This document shows positions 1 to 7,413 of a stretch of 64,000 nucleotides of DNA, piece after piece. Each line of letters opens with the position of its first letter. Position 1 is the stretch's first letter. The position numbers and the translations under genes were made by a program. The DNA comes from Anabaena subtropica FACHB-260 (GTDB taxonomy: Bacteria > Cyanobacteriota > Cyanobacteriia > Cyanobacteriales > Nostocaceae), in NCBI RefSeq assembly GCF_014697105.1, contig NZ_JACJRF010000016.1, positions 1 to 64,000 on the forward strand, read 5' to 3'. The notes below the pieces were generated by a model. The model saw nothing but the letters and a program-made list of their open reading frames with translations, ran no database searches and was not told where the DNA came from.

Positions 1-44
1 AATGAATTTATAATCACTGTTAAACTAAAATATTTTAATCCTTC

Positions 45-69
45 GCCCAAAATCTAACATATTTTGGGC
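45..69 (+). terminator. Rho-independent-type terminator
   Basis: A perfect 9-bp stem (GCCCAAAAT at 45-53, ATTTTGGGC at 61-69) with a 7-nt loop is followed by T-rich DNA (TATTTTTATT, then CTTTTTCTT). It would end a + strand transcript entering from outside the window. It lies just before the point where the NACHT-type reading frame begins, so the remains of that gene are probably not read from the original promoter. Confidence 0.6.
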
Positions 70-108
70 TATTTTTATTGGCTTTTTCTTAACATTCAAC
101 ACTTCTGA

Positions 109-942
109 TTATTAATCAATTGGGATGAAGTAAAAGAAATAGATAAAATTAAGCTCGATTATATCCAGCAAAACGATATTAGAGAATTAATGAATCGTTT
201 AGCTTACTGGATTCATACCCAGGGACAGAACAATGATCAAGAAGGCGGCACACTGATAGATAAAGATGAGTTGATTAGGGAATTATGTAAATATATTACT
301 GAATTTAATTATCAAGTTAAGCCACACCAAGCTAAATCTGAAGCAGAATGTTTTGTTGATCATATTCGAGAGCGAAGTGGTTTATTGAATGAACAAGGTC
401 AAGATAGATATGCCTTTGTACATAAGACATTTCAGGAATATTTAACGGCTGAAGAAATACGAGTTCGCCAAGAAGAAAGCTTTGATGAAGTATTAAACCA
501 CATTCGAAAACACTTACATGATCCTCACTGGCGAGAAGTGTTACTACTTTTAATTGCTCAACAAAAACGAGGCAATCCGAAAAAGGTCATTGAAGCAATT
601 CTGCAACAAGAAACTCCTTATGAAGAATGGTTACACCGTAATCTGTTCTTTGCAGGTAGTTGTTTAGCAGAGGACTTACAGTTATCTGACAGTGGTTTAA
701 TTGCCGAGATTTTACAGCAATTAGTCAATCTCGAAGTTAGTGATTCTCAACGAGTAGGTGACAAAATTAAATCTCAGGTTTTTCAAGTTCTTTCTAGTCT
801 GAGTGAAACTAAGTTTCAAACTCAAGCACTACAACTTTTGAAAGCATCGGCAGATTTGATAGATCAATGGAGACTGCGAAAATATCGAGCAGCTTTAGGT
901 GAAAAGGAGGAAGTATTAGCAGAACTGTTGATTTTACTCTAA
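109..942 (+). pseudogene. NACHT-family protein fragment (5'-truncated, stopped by nonsense codon)
   Basis: This is the C-terminal part of a STAND/NACHT-type ATPase. The frame is open from 109, just after a TGA at 106-108; the first ATG is at 190. The stretch FVHKTFQEYLTAEEI (about residues 77-91 from the ATG) matches the winged-helix end typical of NACHT proteins (F-H-x-TFQEYL-A), followed by helical repeats. The P-loop and Walker B half that should precede it is missing, and no NACHT-like coding is visible upstream, where a terminator sits instead. The frame ends at TAA 940-942 and then continues, in the same frame, into the HEAT-repeat segment. At that codon every later repeat has CAA in the context LLQD. 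I therefore read 109-2094 as one broken gene. NACHT-HEAT proteins are often linked to signalling or defence, but no function can be expected of this remnant. Confidence 0.75.
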
Positions 943-981
943 GATCAAAGTGAGGGCGTACGTTACTCTGCGATTAGGACT

Positions 982-2094
982 TTGGGCGACTTGGGTAAGG
1001 CTACGCCAGAGTTAGTGCCACAACTGTTGACTTTACTCCAAGATGAGGGTCAGGGTGTTCGTTCCTCTGTGACTCAGGTATTAGGCCACTTAGGCAAGGC
1101 TACGCCAGAGGTAGTGTCACAACTGCTGACTTTACTCCAAGATCCAAGTGAGGGCGTACGTTACTCTGCGGCTAGGGCATTGGAAAACTTGGGCAAAGCT
1201 ACACCAGAGATGGTGCCACAACTGCTGGTTTTACTTCAAGATGAGAGTGAGGGCATACGTCACTCTGCGACTAGGGCATTGAGCAAGGCTACGCCAGAGT
1301 TAGTACCACAACTGCTGGCTTTACTCCAAGATGAAAGTTGGCGTGTGCGTTCCTCTGCAACTGAAATATTGGGAAACTTAGGCAAGGCTAAGCCAGATGT
1401 AGTATCACAACTGTTGGCTTTACTCCAAGATGAAAGTTGGCGTGTGCGCTCCTCTGCAACTGAGGCATTGGGAAACTTGGGCAAGGCTACGCCAGATGTA
1501 GTGTCACAACTGCTGGCTTTACTCCAAGATCAGAATGAGCTTGTGCGTTCCTCTGCAACTGAGGCATTGGGAAACTTGGGCAAGGCTACGCCAGATGTAG
1601 TGCCACAACTGCTGGCTTTACTCCAAGATCAGAATGAGCTTGTGCGTTCCTTTGCAACTGAGGCATTGGGAAACTTGGGCAAGGCTACGCCAGATGTAGT
1701 GCCACAACTGCTGGCTTTACTCCAAGATAAGAGTGAGCTTGTGCGTTCCTCTGCGACTAAGGCATTGAGAAACTTGGGCAAGGCTACGCCAGATGTAGTG
1801 TCACAACTGCTGGCTTTACTCCAAGATGAAAGTTGGCGTGTGCGCTCCTCTGCAACTAAGGCCTTGGGCAACTTAGGCAAGGCTACGCCAGAGGTGGTAA
1901 CAAAACTGCTGGCTTTACTCCAGGATCAAAGAATATCCGTGCGTTACTCTGCGGCTCAGTCCTTGGGCAACTTGGGCAAAAACTCTCGTCAGGTTACTGC
2001 GAATGTCGTTGAATGGATATCGCAACACCAGGATTCAGAATATGTAGGAACAGGAATTGATGTCTTGTGGGATTTAGTGGTGACAGAATTTTGA
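982..2094 (+). CDS. HEAT-repeat protein; distal part of the broken NACHT-HEAT gene
   Basis: This is in frame with the preceding fragment (coding sense resumes at 943). A TTG at 982 could start translation, but no convincing ribosome site is visible and the segment is best seen as the 3' part of the split gene. It consists of ten HEAT/PBS-lyase-like repeats of 33 residues (consensus LGKATPDVVSQLLALLQD then x-x-x-x-VRSSATEALGN) followed by a capping segment ending in DVLWDLVVTEF. One repeat, ending at residue about 101, lacks three residues. Such repeats form an alpha-solenoid for protein binding. The repeats are nearly identical at DNA level, suggesting recent duplication or gene conversion. 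It may make a free solenoid protein of 370 residues or nothing at all. Confidence 0.65.
   Translation: MGDLGKATPELVPQLLTLLQDEGQGVRSSVTQVLGHLGKATPEVVSQLLTLLQDPSEGVRYSAARALENLGKATPEMVPQLLVLLQDESEGIRHSATRALSKATPELVPQLLALLQDESWRVRSSATEILGNLGKAKPDVVSQLLALLQDESWRVRSSATEALGNLGKATPDVVSQLLALLQDQNELVRSSATEALGNLGKATPDVVPQLLALLQDQNELVRSFATEALGNLGKATPDVVPQLLALLQDKSELVRSSATKALRNLGKATPDVVSQLLALLQDESWRVRSSATKALGNLGKATPEVVTKLLALLQDQRISVRYSAAQSLGNLGKNSRQVTANVVEWISQHQDSEYVGTGIDVLWDLVVTEF
991..1971 (+). repeat. Ten tandem 99-bp coding repeats (one of 90 bp)
   Basis: Ten consecutive units encode HEAT repeats. Nine units are 99 bp and one is 90 bp, because 9 bp are missing at the junction reading ALSKATPE. Neighbouring units share long exact blocks such as CTGGCTTTACTCCAAGAT. 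The middle units (about 1390-1890) are most alike. The same-strand periodicity also creates open antisense frames that are not genes. Confidence 0.9.
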
Positions 2095-2106
2095 AATTAT
2101 CAAACC

Positions 2107-2232
2107 TTATACCAATTCACAATAGCCTTCGGCAAGGCTAACGCCAACGCAATTCGCAATTAAAAAAACTTAGATTCAGCAAGGCTTTCAGGGTTTACAT
2201 TTGTATCATAATTTTTCGGGAAATGGTATTAC
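2107..2232. repeat. Possible MITE-like element
   Basis: About 126 bp bounded by imperfect inverted ends: TTATACCAATT at 2107-2117 and AAATGGTATTAC at 2221-2232. Inside are short cyanobacterial repeat motifs (GGCAAGGCTAACGCC). No coding is seen. The ends match only partly, so this is a weak call. Confidence 0.3.
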
Positions 2233-2276
2233 ACCTTAAAACCAGTGTTTGAGAAAGCATTAAAAGTCTACACCTT

Positions 2277-4604
2277 TCAACCACACTCTCCCATCTGTCG
2301 GCGTGCTGCTTGTAATAATAAGCGGTGTTCAGCACGGGCGATCGCCTGATATGTCCTCTCTACTGCTTCCGGTTCCACGGAAATCGATGTGATACCCCAT
2401 TGCACCAATTGATCGATGATTTCTGGATATATTGCTGGTGCTTGACCGCAGATAGAACAAGGGATGCCGGCAATTTGGGACATTTGGATTAGTTGGGCAA
2501 TAGCAGCCATCACAGCCGGGTGGCGTTCATTCAAAACTTTGGTTATATCCCCTTGTTCCCTGTCTACTCCGAGTAGCAATTGTGTCAGGTCGTTTGTGCC
2601 GATGGATATACCAGCTACCCCGGCTTTGACATATTCGGGTAGTAAAAATAAGACGCTGGGGACTTCCGCCATTATCCATAATTGAAACTGGGGAATTTGG
2701 GTCAGTCCAAATTGTTCGGCTTTTTGGCGACAGAAGGTAAACTCGGCTACACTGCGAACGAAGGGTAATAAAAGGTTGATGTTATCATAACCAGCTTTTT
2801 GGGCGTTAGCGATCGCTGTAAGTTCTAATTCAAAAACATCAGAATTGCGGACATAACTAAATGTACCGCGATCGCCCAAAATTGATTGGGGCGCAGATTG
2901 GGAATTATTTGCTGATAGCTCGTGCGATCGCCAATCTAAGGAGCGATAAAAGACTGGGCGCGGGGTAAAAGCGCGGGCAAATTGTATAATCTGCTCAGAC
3001 CATTGCTCTAATAATTTCGATTTTCGTCCATCCAAAAGCCAAAAATTCGGATGCTGACCCTGAAGTAAAGGTAGTAACATCAGTTCTGACCGCAATAATC
3101 CCACTCCATCCACGGGTAAGTTTTGGACTTGTTCGATGAGGCTAAGTTGACTGAGGTTAACTAGCAATTGGGTGGCAATCATTGGCATTTGCCTGTTAAC
3201 AACAGGATGAAATGATGGAGTAGGGAGTTGCTGCTGTTGATTTTCTGTAGTAGTTGCTTCATCTGGTTTTAATAAATACACCTCCCCGCGATCGCCATCT
3301 ATGAGTAATCGTTCACCATTGGGAATTAATAATGTTGCTTCCGCTACGTTGATCACAGCAGGAATACCCAATTCCCTGGCCAGAATTGCCGCATGACTGG
3401 TCAATCCACCCTGTGCTGTGACAATACCTACAACTTGTTGTAATAAGGGCAACCAATCAGGTGTAACTGTTGGTACTACTAAAATTACGCCCTTGGGTAG
3501 TTGTTCTGGTTTCTTTTGGGAGTCGTTAACTACGTGAGCATTTGCTGTGACACGTCCTCTCGCTGCCCCAACACCTTTGATAAACTGTAAATTGGGAATG
3601 GCAGATTGAGGAGTACTCACTTGAGTGATGTAGAGATGGGGGGTTGAGTTGTCCTCCGCGATTGTCCACTCGATGGTAAAAATTTTACCTAATTCACTTT
3701 CTAATTGATGCCCTAATGTAATTACTTGTTGTAGATATTCTTCTGCTAAAGCGTACTGTTGCTGGTGCGCGTTCTCAACCAAATATGCAGCTACACAGGA
3801 GTTATCCACTGTAAATACAGATTGTCTCAATGATTCAGAATTTAAAGATGCAGAACTATCGAGATGATAAATCAGCATTTTATTTCCCAACTGTCGCTCT
3901 AAAACAATACCCGTGTCCTGCTGAATTTTGTATGTATCAGGTGTCACCTCACCTTGAGTCAGTGCTACTCCTAATCCCCAGGTAGCATCAATTTTCCAGT
4001 CGGAGGTGTTAGCCATTAATGAACCACTAGCGATCGCATTTTGTACTGGCTGGACTAAAATTGCCAGGTTAACTTCTTGCAGGTTAACTCCCATGCGCTG
4101 CCAATATAGCAAGCTTCTGGCGCGAAACAGTTGACTCCAGGTATGCTTGAGAGTGTGAGCGATCGCTCCTTCTTCACATCGGCAAAAAGTTGCATCCAAC
4201 AATCCAGAAGTATTCCCTAGCCTGTTTGTTGCAGTGGCCAGTGCTAAACTAGGGCGAAAAATTAAAGAATCAGTCTGCCATTCCCTAGCGGCTACAAGAA
4301 TTGTATTCAGCCACTGTGATGGCACGGTTGCATGAATAATTTCTTGGCGTAAACGACCAGCCACCTGCTGGAGTTGTCGCCAGTTGCCTACATCTAAGTG
4401 TAAGGAAGAATTGGGTAAGTTAGCGACTAATGACTCTGAACTGTTGAGAGTTTCTAGAAATGATCGTAAAACTTCTTCTGAAACTACAAAACCGGGAACA
4501 ACAGGGTAGCCACGTTGCTTGATTCTGCTTAAATAGAACGCTTTGTCACCTACTTTGGCGCGGTCTTGTAATTTGATTTGGTCAAGCCAGTAGAGTTTAT
4601 CCAC
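2277..4604 (-). CDS. Phosphoenolpyruvate synthase-like protein
   Basis: At 775 residues it is close to E. coli PpsA (792), an enzyme making PEP, AMP and phosphate from pyruvate and ATP. Three parts are visible: an N-terminal PPDK/ATP-grasp-like domain (about 1-345), the phosphohistidine domain with GGLTSHAAILARELG and His404 (about 350-435), and a C-terminal PEP-binding barrel with GVGLLRSELM, GTNDLTQLLLGVDRE and CGQAPA containing the expected catalytic Cys719. The N-terminal domain is divergent: the usual VRSSA motif reads FRPSLA and the later SGVMFT-type motif reads SGSLMANT. It may therefore use ATP poorly or do something other than standard PEP synthesis. The starting ATG at 4604 gives the normal N-terminal motif VGDKAFYLSRI. 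It stands alone, with no operon partner. Confidence 0.8.
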   Translation of the reverse strand: MDKLYWLDQIKLQDRAKVGDKAFYLSRIKQRGYPVVPGFVVSEEVLRSFLETLNSSESLVANLPNSSLHLDVGNWRQLQQVAGRLRQEIIHATVPSQWLNTILVAAREWQTDSLIFRPSLALATATNRLGNTSGLLDATFCRCEEGAIAHTLKHTWSQLFRARSLLYWQRMGVNLQEVNLAILVQPVQNAIASGSLMANTSDWKIDATWGLGVALTQGEVTPDTYKIQQDTGIVLERQLGNKMLIYHLDSSASLNSESLRQSVFTVDNSCVAAYLVENAHQQQYALAEEYLQQVITLGHQLESELGKIFTIEWTIAEDNSTPHLYITQVSTPQSAIPNLQFIKGVGAARGRVTANAHVVNDSQKKPEQLPKGVILVVPTVTPDWLPLLQQVVGIVTAQGGLTSHAAILARELGIPAVINVAEATLLIPNGERLLIDGDRGEVYLLKPDEATTTENQQQQLPTPSFHPVVNRQMPMIATQLLVNLSQLSLIEQVQNLPVDGVGLLRSELMLLPLLQGQHPNFWLLDGRKSKLLEQWSEQIIQFARAFTPRPVFYRSLDWRSHELSANNSQSAPQSILGDRGTFSYVRNSDVFELELTAIANAQKAGYDNINLLLPFVRSVAEFTFCRQKAEQFGLTQIPQFQLWIMAEVPSVLFLLPEYVKAGVAGISIGTNDLTQLLLGVDREQGDITKVLNERHPAVMAAIAQLIQMSQIAGIPCSICGQAPAIYPEIIDQLVQWGITSISVEPEAVERTYQAIARAEHRLLLQAARRQMGECG

Positions 4605-5103
4605 TCAATTTGTTTGATTGTCAATTGTGAGTTTACAGCTAAAGCTATCTATGTCCTGGTATACTTTCAGGTGTTACGTGCTACTTTTTGCCAGGATTTA
4701 GTCTCTATAATTTATGTTTAATGCAATTAGTTATTTTTTTATTCAGAAGTCTCTAATATGCCTCCCTAATCAACATTTTGGTTAATGATCGTCAAATTAT
4801 CTCTACAAAATAATTCAGTAATTAGTTTCCATAATACGTTAGCCTAGATAATCAATATTCCCATAAGTTATTAGTAAAATTATAGATGTTTAAGGAAAAA
4901 TTAGATTATCTTGAGATTATATAGCAGGAAAATAAAATTTATCGACTGTTTAAAAAAGCATTTTTAAGTGTATTTAATAGTTAATTAATGTAGATTTATA
5001 AACTTTATAATAAAAACAATACAATAAAAATAAAAATTTTTACAGGCTTTGGAAATATGAGTTATACACTATCTATAATATATTTTTTATCTCAGACATA
5101 AAA
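4605..5103. other. AT-rich non-coding region
   Basis: About 500 bp between the start of the PEP-synthase-like gene and the MgtC-like gene. It must hold both divergent promoters. It is very AT-rich, most of all at 4860-5100, with no open frame, tRNA or clear hairpin, and no HIP1 site. Confidence 0.6.
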
Positions 5104-5559
5104 TTGCTAGAAAATTACTATTTGCAACCCAACGACCTTTTGAAGCTGATATTTCGGCTTTTTCTTGCCTTACTAATTGGAGCGATTATCGGTATAGAAC
5201 GCGAACTGCGACGTAAACCCGCAGGCTTAAGAACTCATATGTTGGTTAGTTTCGGTTCTGCTATATTTGTTGTCATACCCTTGCAAATAATTTCATTAGA
5301 ATCATATCCAGAAATTATTGGCAGAGTTATTCAGGGTATTGCAGCTGGTGTAGGATTCCTGGGTGCTGGAGAAATTTTCCGTGAATCTTCCCAACAATCA
5401 CAACGTTTAGAAATTCATGGACTCACATCAGCAGCCGCAATTTGGGTTTCATCTGCTTTGGGGATTGCGGCAGGTTGTGGTTTATGGCAGTTAGGTTTAA
5501 TTGGAGCCATAATCACTTTTGTAATTCTGAATTTTTTTAAGAGGTTTGAGAATAATTAA
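5104..5559 (+). CDS. MgtC/SapB-family membrane protein
   Basis: This 151-residue protein carries the MgtC/SapB family pattern: a membrane segment with IGAIIGIERELRRKPAGLRTH, then GRVIQGIAAGVGFLGAG and LTSAAAIWVSSALGIAAG, giving about four hydrophobic segments. MgtC proteins act in Mg2+-limited growth in pathogens by affecting the F-type ATPase; in free-living bacteria the role is less clear, possibly ion homeostasis. The only plausible start is TTG at 5104. The frame is open further upstream to about 5050 without ATG or GTG, so the start is uncertain. The 151 residues match the short one-domain form of the family. No operon partner is seen. Confidence 0.85.
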   Translation: MLENYYLQPNDLLKLIFRLFLALLIGAIIGIERELRRKPAGLRTHMLVSFGSAIFVVIPLQIISLESYPEIIGRVIQGIAAGVGFLGAGEIFRESSQQSQRLEIHGLTSAAAIWVSSALGIAAGCGLWQLGLIGAIITFVILNFFKRFENN

Positions 5560-5666
5560 TCAATAGCCATTGGTCATTAGTTATCGAATTGACTTGTTAC
5601 TAGACATTTGGTAAAAACATAACTGCTAAATCGAAAATCCACTTCATTTCTATTGACTATTGACTC

Positions 5667-6080
5667 TTAACTAAATAGTTTTAATGCTTTGGCAAAAACT
5701 GGATCTTCAGTTTTAGTTTGAATAATTGATTTTACTAAATATATAAATTCCCAATCAGTTTGGGTATCATTGTCAATAGTTTTACTAGCTGCATAAAAGC
5801 TAGCATCATTAATGCTTAATTCATTAGTTGTACCTGTTTGAAGCTCTGGTCTTTTTTTATCCCAGGACAGTGATTTACCCCGTAAAGTAAATTGAAACCA
5901 TGAAATTTCATCATAATAAAATTCCAAAAAAATATCAAAATAAGGTTCTTCCCCTTGAAACCAAAGTCTAGTTTTACCCTCGTCTTGGCTTTGTTTAAGG
6001 AGCTTCTGTTCGATTTGTCTTAATGATTTGCCTAGTAATGTAATCTCATTTTTATTTAATATATAGTCTGTATTTTTCAT
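5667..6080 (-). CDS. Hypothetical protein (137 residues)
   Basis: I do not recognise this protein. It is soluble, acidic to neutral and rich in aromatic residues (LWFQGEEPYFDIFLEFYYDE, then ISWFQFTLRGKSLSWD), with a C-terminal helix ending FAKALKLF. There is no signal peptide or membrane segment. The ATG at 6080 begins MKNTDYILNKNEITLL. It lies between mgtC and recF on the same strand as recF, 116 bp after recF ends, so it could be read with recF. The aromatic beta-rich middle recalls small immunity-like or carbohydrate-binding folds, but this is only an impression. Confidence 0.55.
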   Translation of the reverse strand: MKNTDYILNKNEITLLGKSLRQIEQKLLKQSQDEGKTRLWFQGEEPYFDIFLEFYYDEISWFQFTLRGKSLSWDKKRPELQTGTTNELSINDASFYAASKTIDNDTQTDWEFIYLVKSIIQTKTEDPVFAKALKLFS

Positions 6081-6196
6081 GGTTGTAATAACTGATAGTG
6101 CTTAATTCATGAACCCTAATAAGAAAATGATTTATTAGAAATAATAAACTTAAATGAAGCATGATTTATCAAATAAAATATTAGTTTTAATTTCTC

Positions 6197-7312
6197 TTAA
6201 ATAGAAATTTCTCCTTGATTAACAAAAAGAATTTGGGAAGAATTCAACCACTGAGAATCAAAAGAACTGAGGTGAGTAGTAGTAATTAAGGTTTGGAATC
6301 TATCTTGAATAGTATCTAACAATTGATTCTGCCGAGATGGATCTAATTCAGCCAAAACATCATCAAGCAAGAGTAAAGGTGGCTCTTTAACAACTTCTTC
6401 AATTAATTGTAGTTCGGCTAGTTTAAGCGCTAATACCAGCGTACGTTGCTGACCCTGAGAACCGTATTGGCGAGCTGGTGTTTGATTGATGGTTAATTCT
6501 ACTTCGTCTCGATGGGGACCGACAAGGGTAGTTCCTCGGTACATTTCGGCAACGGCTCGTTGCTGTAATTTGGTTAAAAAAGCTTGTTGCACTTCGTCTG
6601 GTTGATTTTCAATCAATGACACATTAGGTACATAGTTGATTTGCAGAACTTCAGTACTCCCGCTAATATTGGCGTGCCAAGCAGCAGCTAGGGGGACGAG
6701 TCGAGATAGCGCGCGATCGCGTCTTCTAATTACCCTTGTGCCTGTAGTAACTAATTGTGCGTCCCAAATAGCGAGGGCTGAGTCTTGAGTAGTAAGTGCT
6801 GAGTCTTGAAACTTCTTTAAATAAGCATTGCGTTGGCGTAAGACCTGGTGATATTGCTGCAAAATATGAGCATAAACTGGCTCAAGTTGAATGAGGAGAG
6901 TATCTAGCCAGTTGCGGCGGACTTCAGGACTACCACGCACGAGTTCTAAGTCCAAACTGGAGAACTGCACCGCATTCAGCACACCCAAAAAATCCATTTG
7001 TCGCCGCAGAGATTCGCCATTGAGGGCAACAGTACGGCGACCGTTACGCCTCAGAGTTAAGCTGAGGTCACTAATTCCTGCTTCTCTCTCCAAAATGGCG
7101 TTGATTTGTGCTGCTGGTTCTTCTTCTTGGATTAAATCACGATCGCGTGCCATCCGATGCGATCGCAATGTCGCCAACAACTCTACCGCCTCCAACAAAT
7201 TCGACTTACCCTGAGCATTATTCCCTACCAAAATTGTTTTGGCAGCTGAAAAATCAACCTTTTGGTCTTTGTAGTTGCGAAAATGCCGGAGGTGTAGAGT
7301 CTTTAGGTACAT
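6197..7312 (-). CDS. recF: DNA replication and repair protein RecF
   Basis: RecF is an SMC/ABC-like ATPase that binds single/double-strand DNA junctions and helps load RecA with RecO and RecR. The 371-residue protein starts MYLKTLHLRHFRNYKD, has Walker A GNNAQGKSNLLEA near residue 32, the signature region YGSQGQQRTLVLALKLAEL, and Walker B LLLLDDVLAELD near residue 310, all in the usual order. It contains an extra short repeat DSALTTQDSALAI encoded by two 12-bp copies (6777-6788 and 6798-6809), apparently a repeat-derived insertion that keeps the frame. recR is also in this window (about 62 kb), and recN at 52-54 kb. It stands apart from dnaA/dnaN, as is usual in cyanobacteria. Confidence 0.95.
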   Translation of the reverse strand: MYLKTLHLRHFRNYKDQKVDFSAAKTILVGNNAQGKSNLLEAVELLATLRSHRMARDRDLIQEEEPAAQINAILEREAGISDLSLTLRRNGRRTVALNGESLRRQMDFLGVLNAVQFSSLDLELVRGSPEVRRNWLDTLLIQLEPVYAHILQQYHQVLRQRNAYLKKFQDSALTTQDSALAIWDAQLVTTGTRVIRRRDRALSRLVPLAAAWHANISGSTEVLQINYVPNVSLIENQPDEVQQAFLTKLQQRAVAEMYRGTTLVGPHRDEVELTINQTPARQYGSQGQQRTLVLALKLAELQLIEEVVKEPPLLLLDDVLAELDPSRQNQLLDTIQDRFQTLITTTHLSSFDSQWLNSSQILFVNQGEISI

Positions 7313-7313
7313 A

Positions 7314-7413
7314 GTGAATACGGGGAAGGTTGGGGAGTGGGGGAGGTTGGGGAGTGGGGAGAGATGGGGGACAATTTATATCCCTCTCATCCTCCTCATC
7401 TTCCTCATCCCCT
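7314..7413. repeat. Low-complexity G-rich/pyrimidine tract between recF and the ATPase gene
   Basis: The 100 bp holds runs such as GGGGGAGGTTGGGGAGTGGGG followed by a CTC/CAT-rich tract (CCTCATCTTCCTCATCCCC). This is simple-sequence DNA related to STRR-type repeats rather than a gene, although it opens small frames in several phases. Confidence 0.5.

Noticed and set aside
940-985. Separate gene starting at TTG 982
   Set aside because: The coding frame is continuous through the TAA with matching repeat DNA, so it is one broken gene rather than two.
1260-1880. Two open antisense frames within the HEAT repeats
   Set aside because: They arise from the 99-bp periodicity of the coding strand; the peptides are mirror repeats (LPKFPN) with no independent support.
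991-1971. CRISPR-like periodicity
   Set aside because: Unit length is 99 bp, the units are coding throughout, and there are no unique spacers between identical short repeats.
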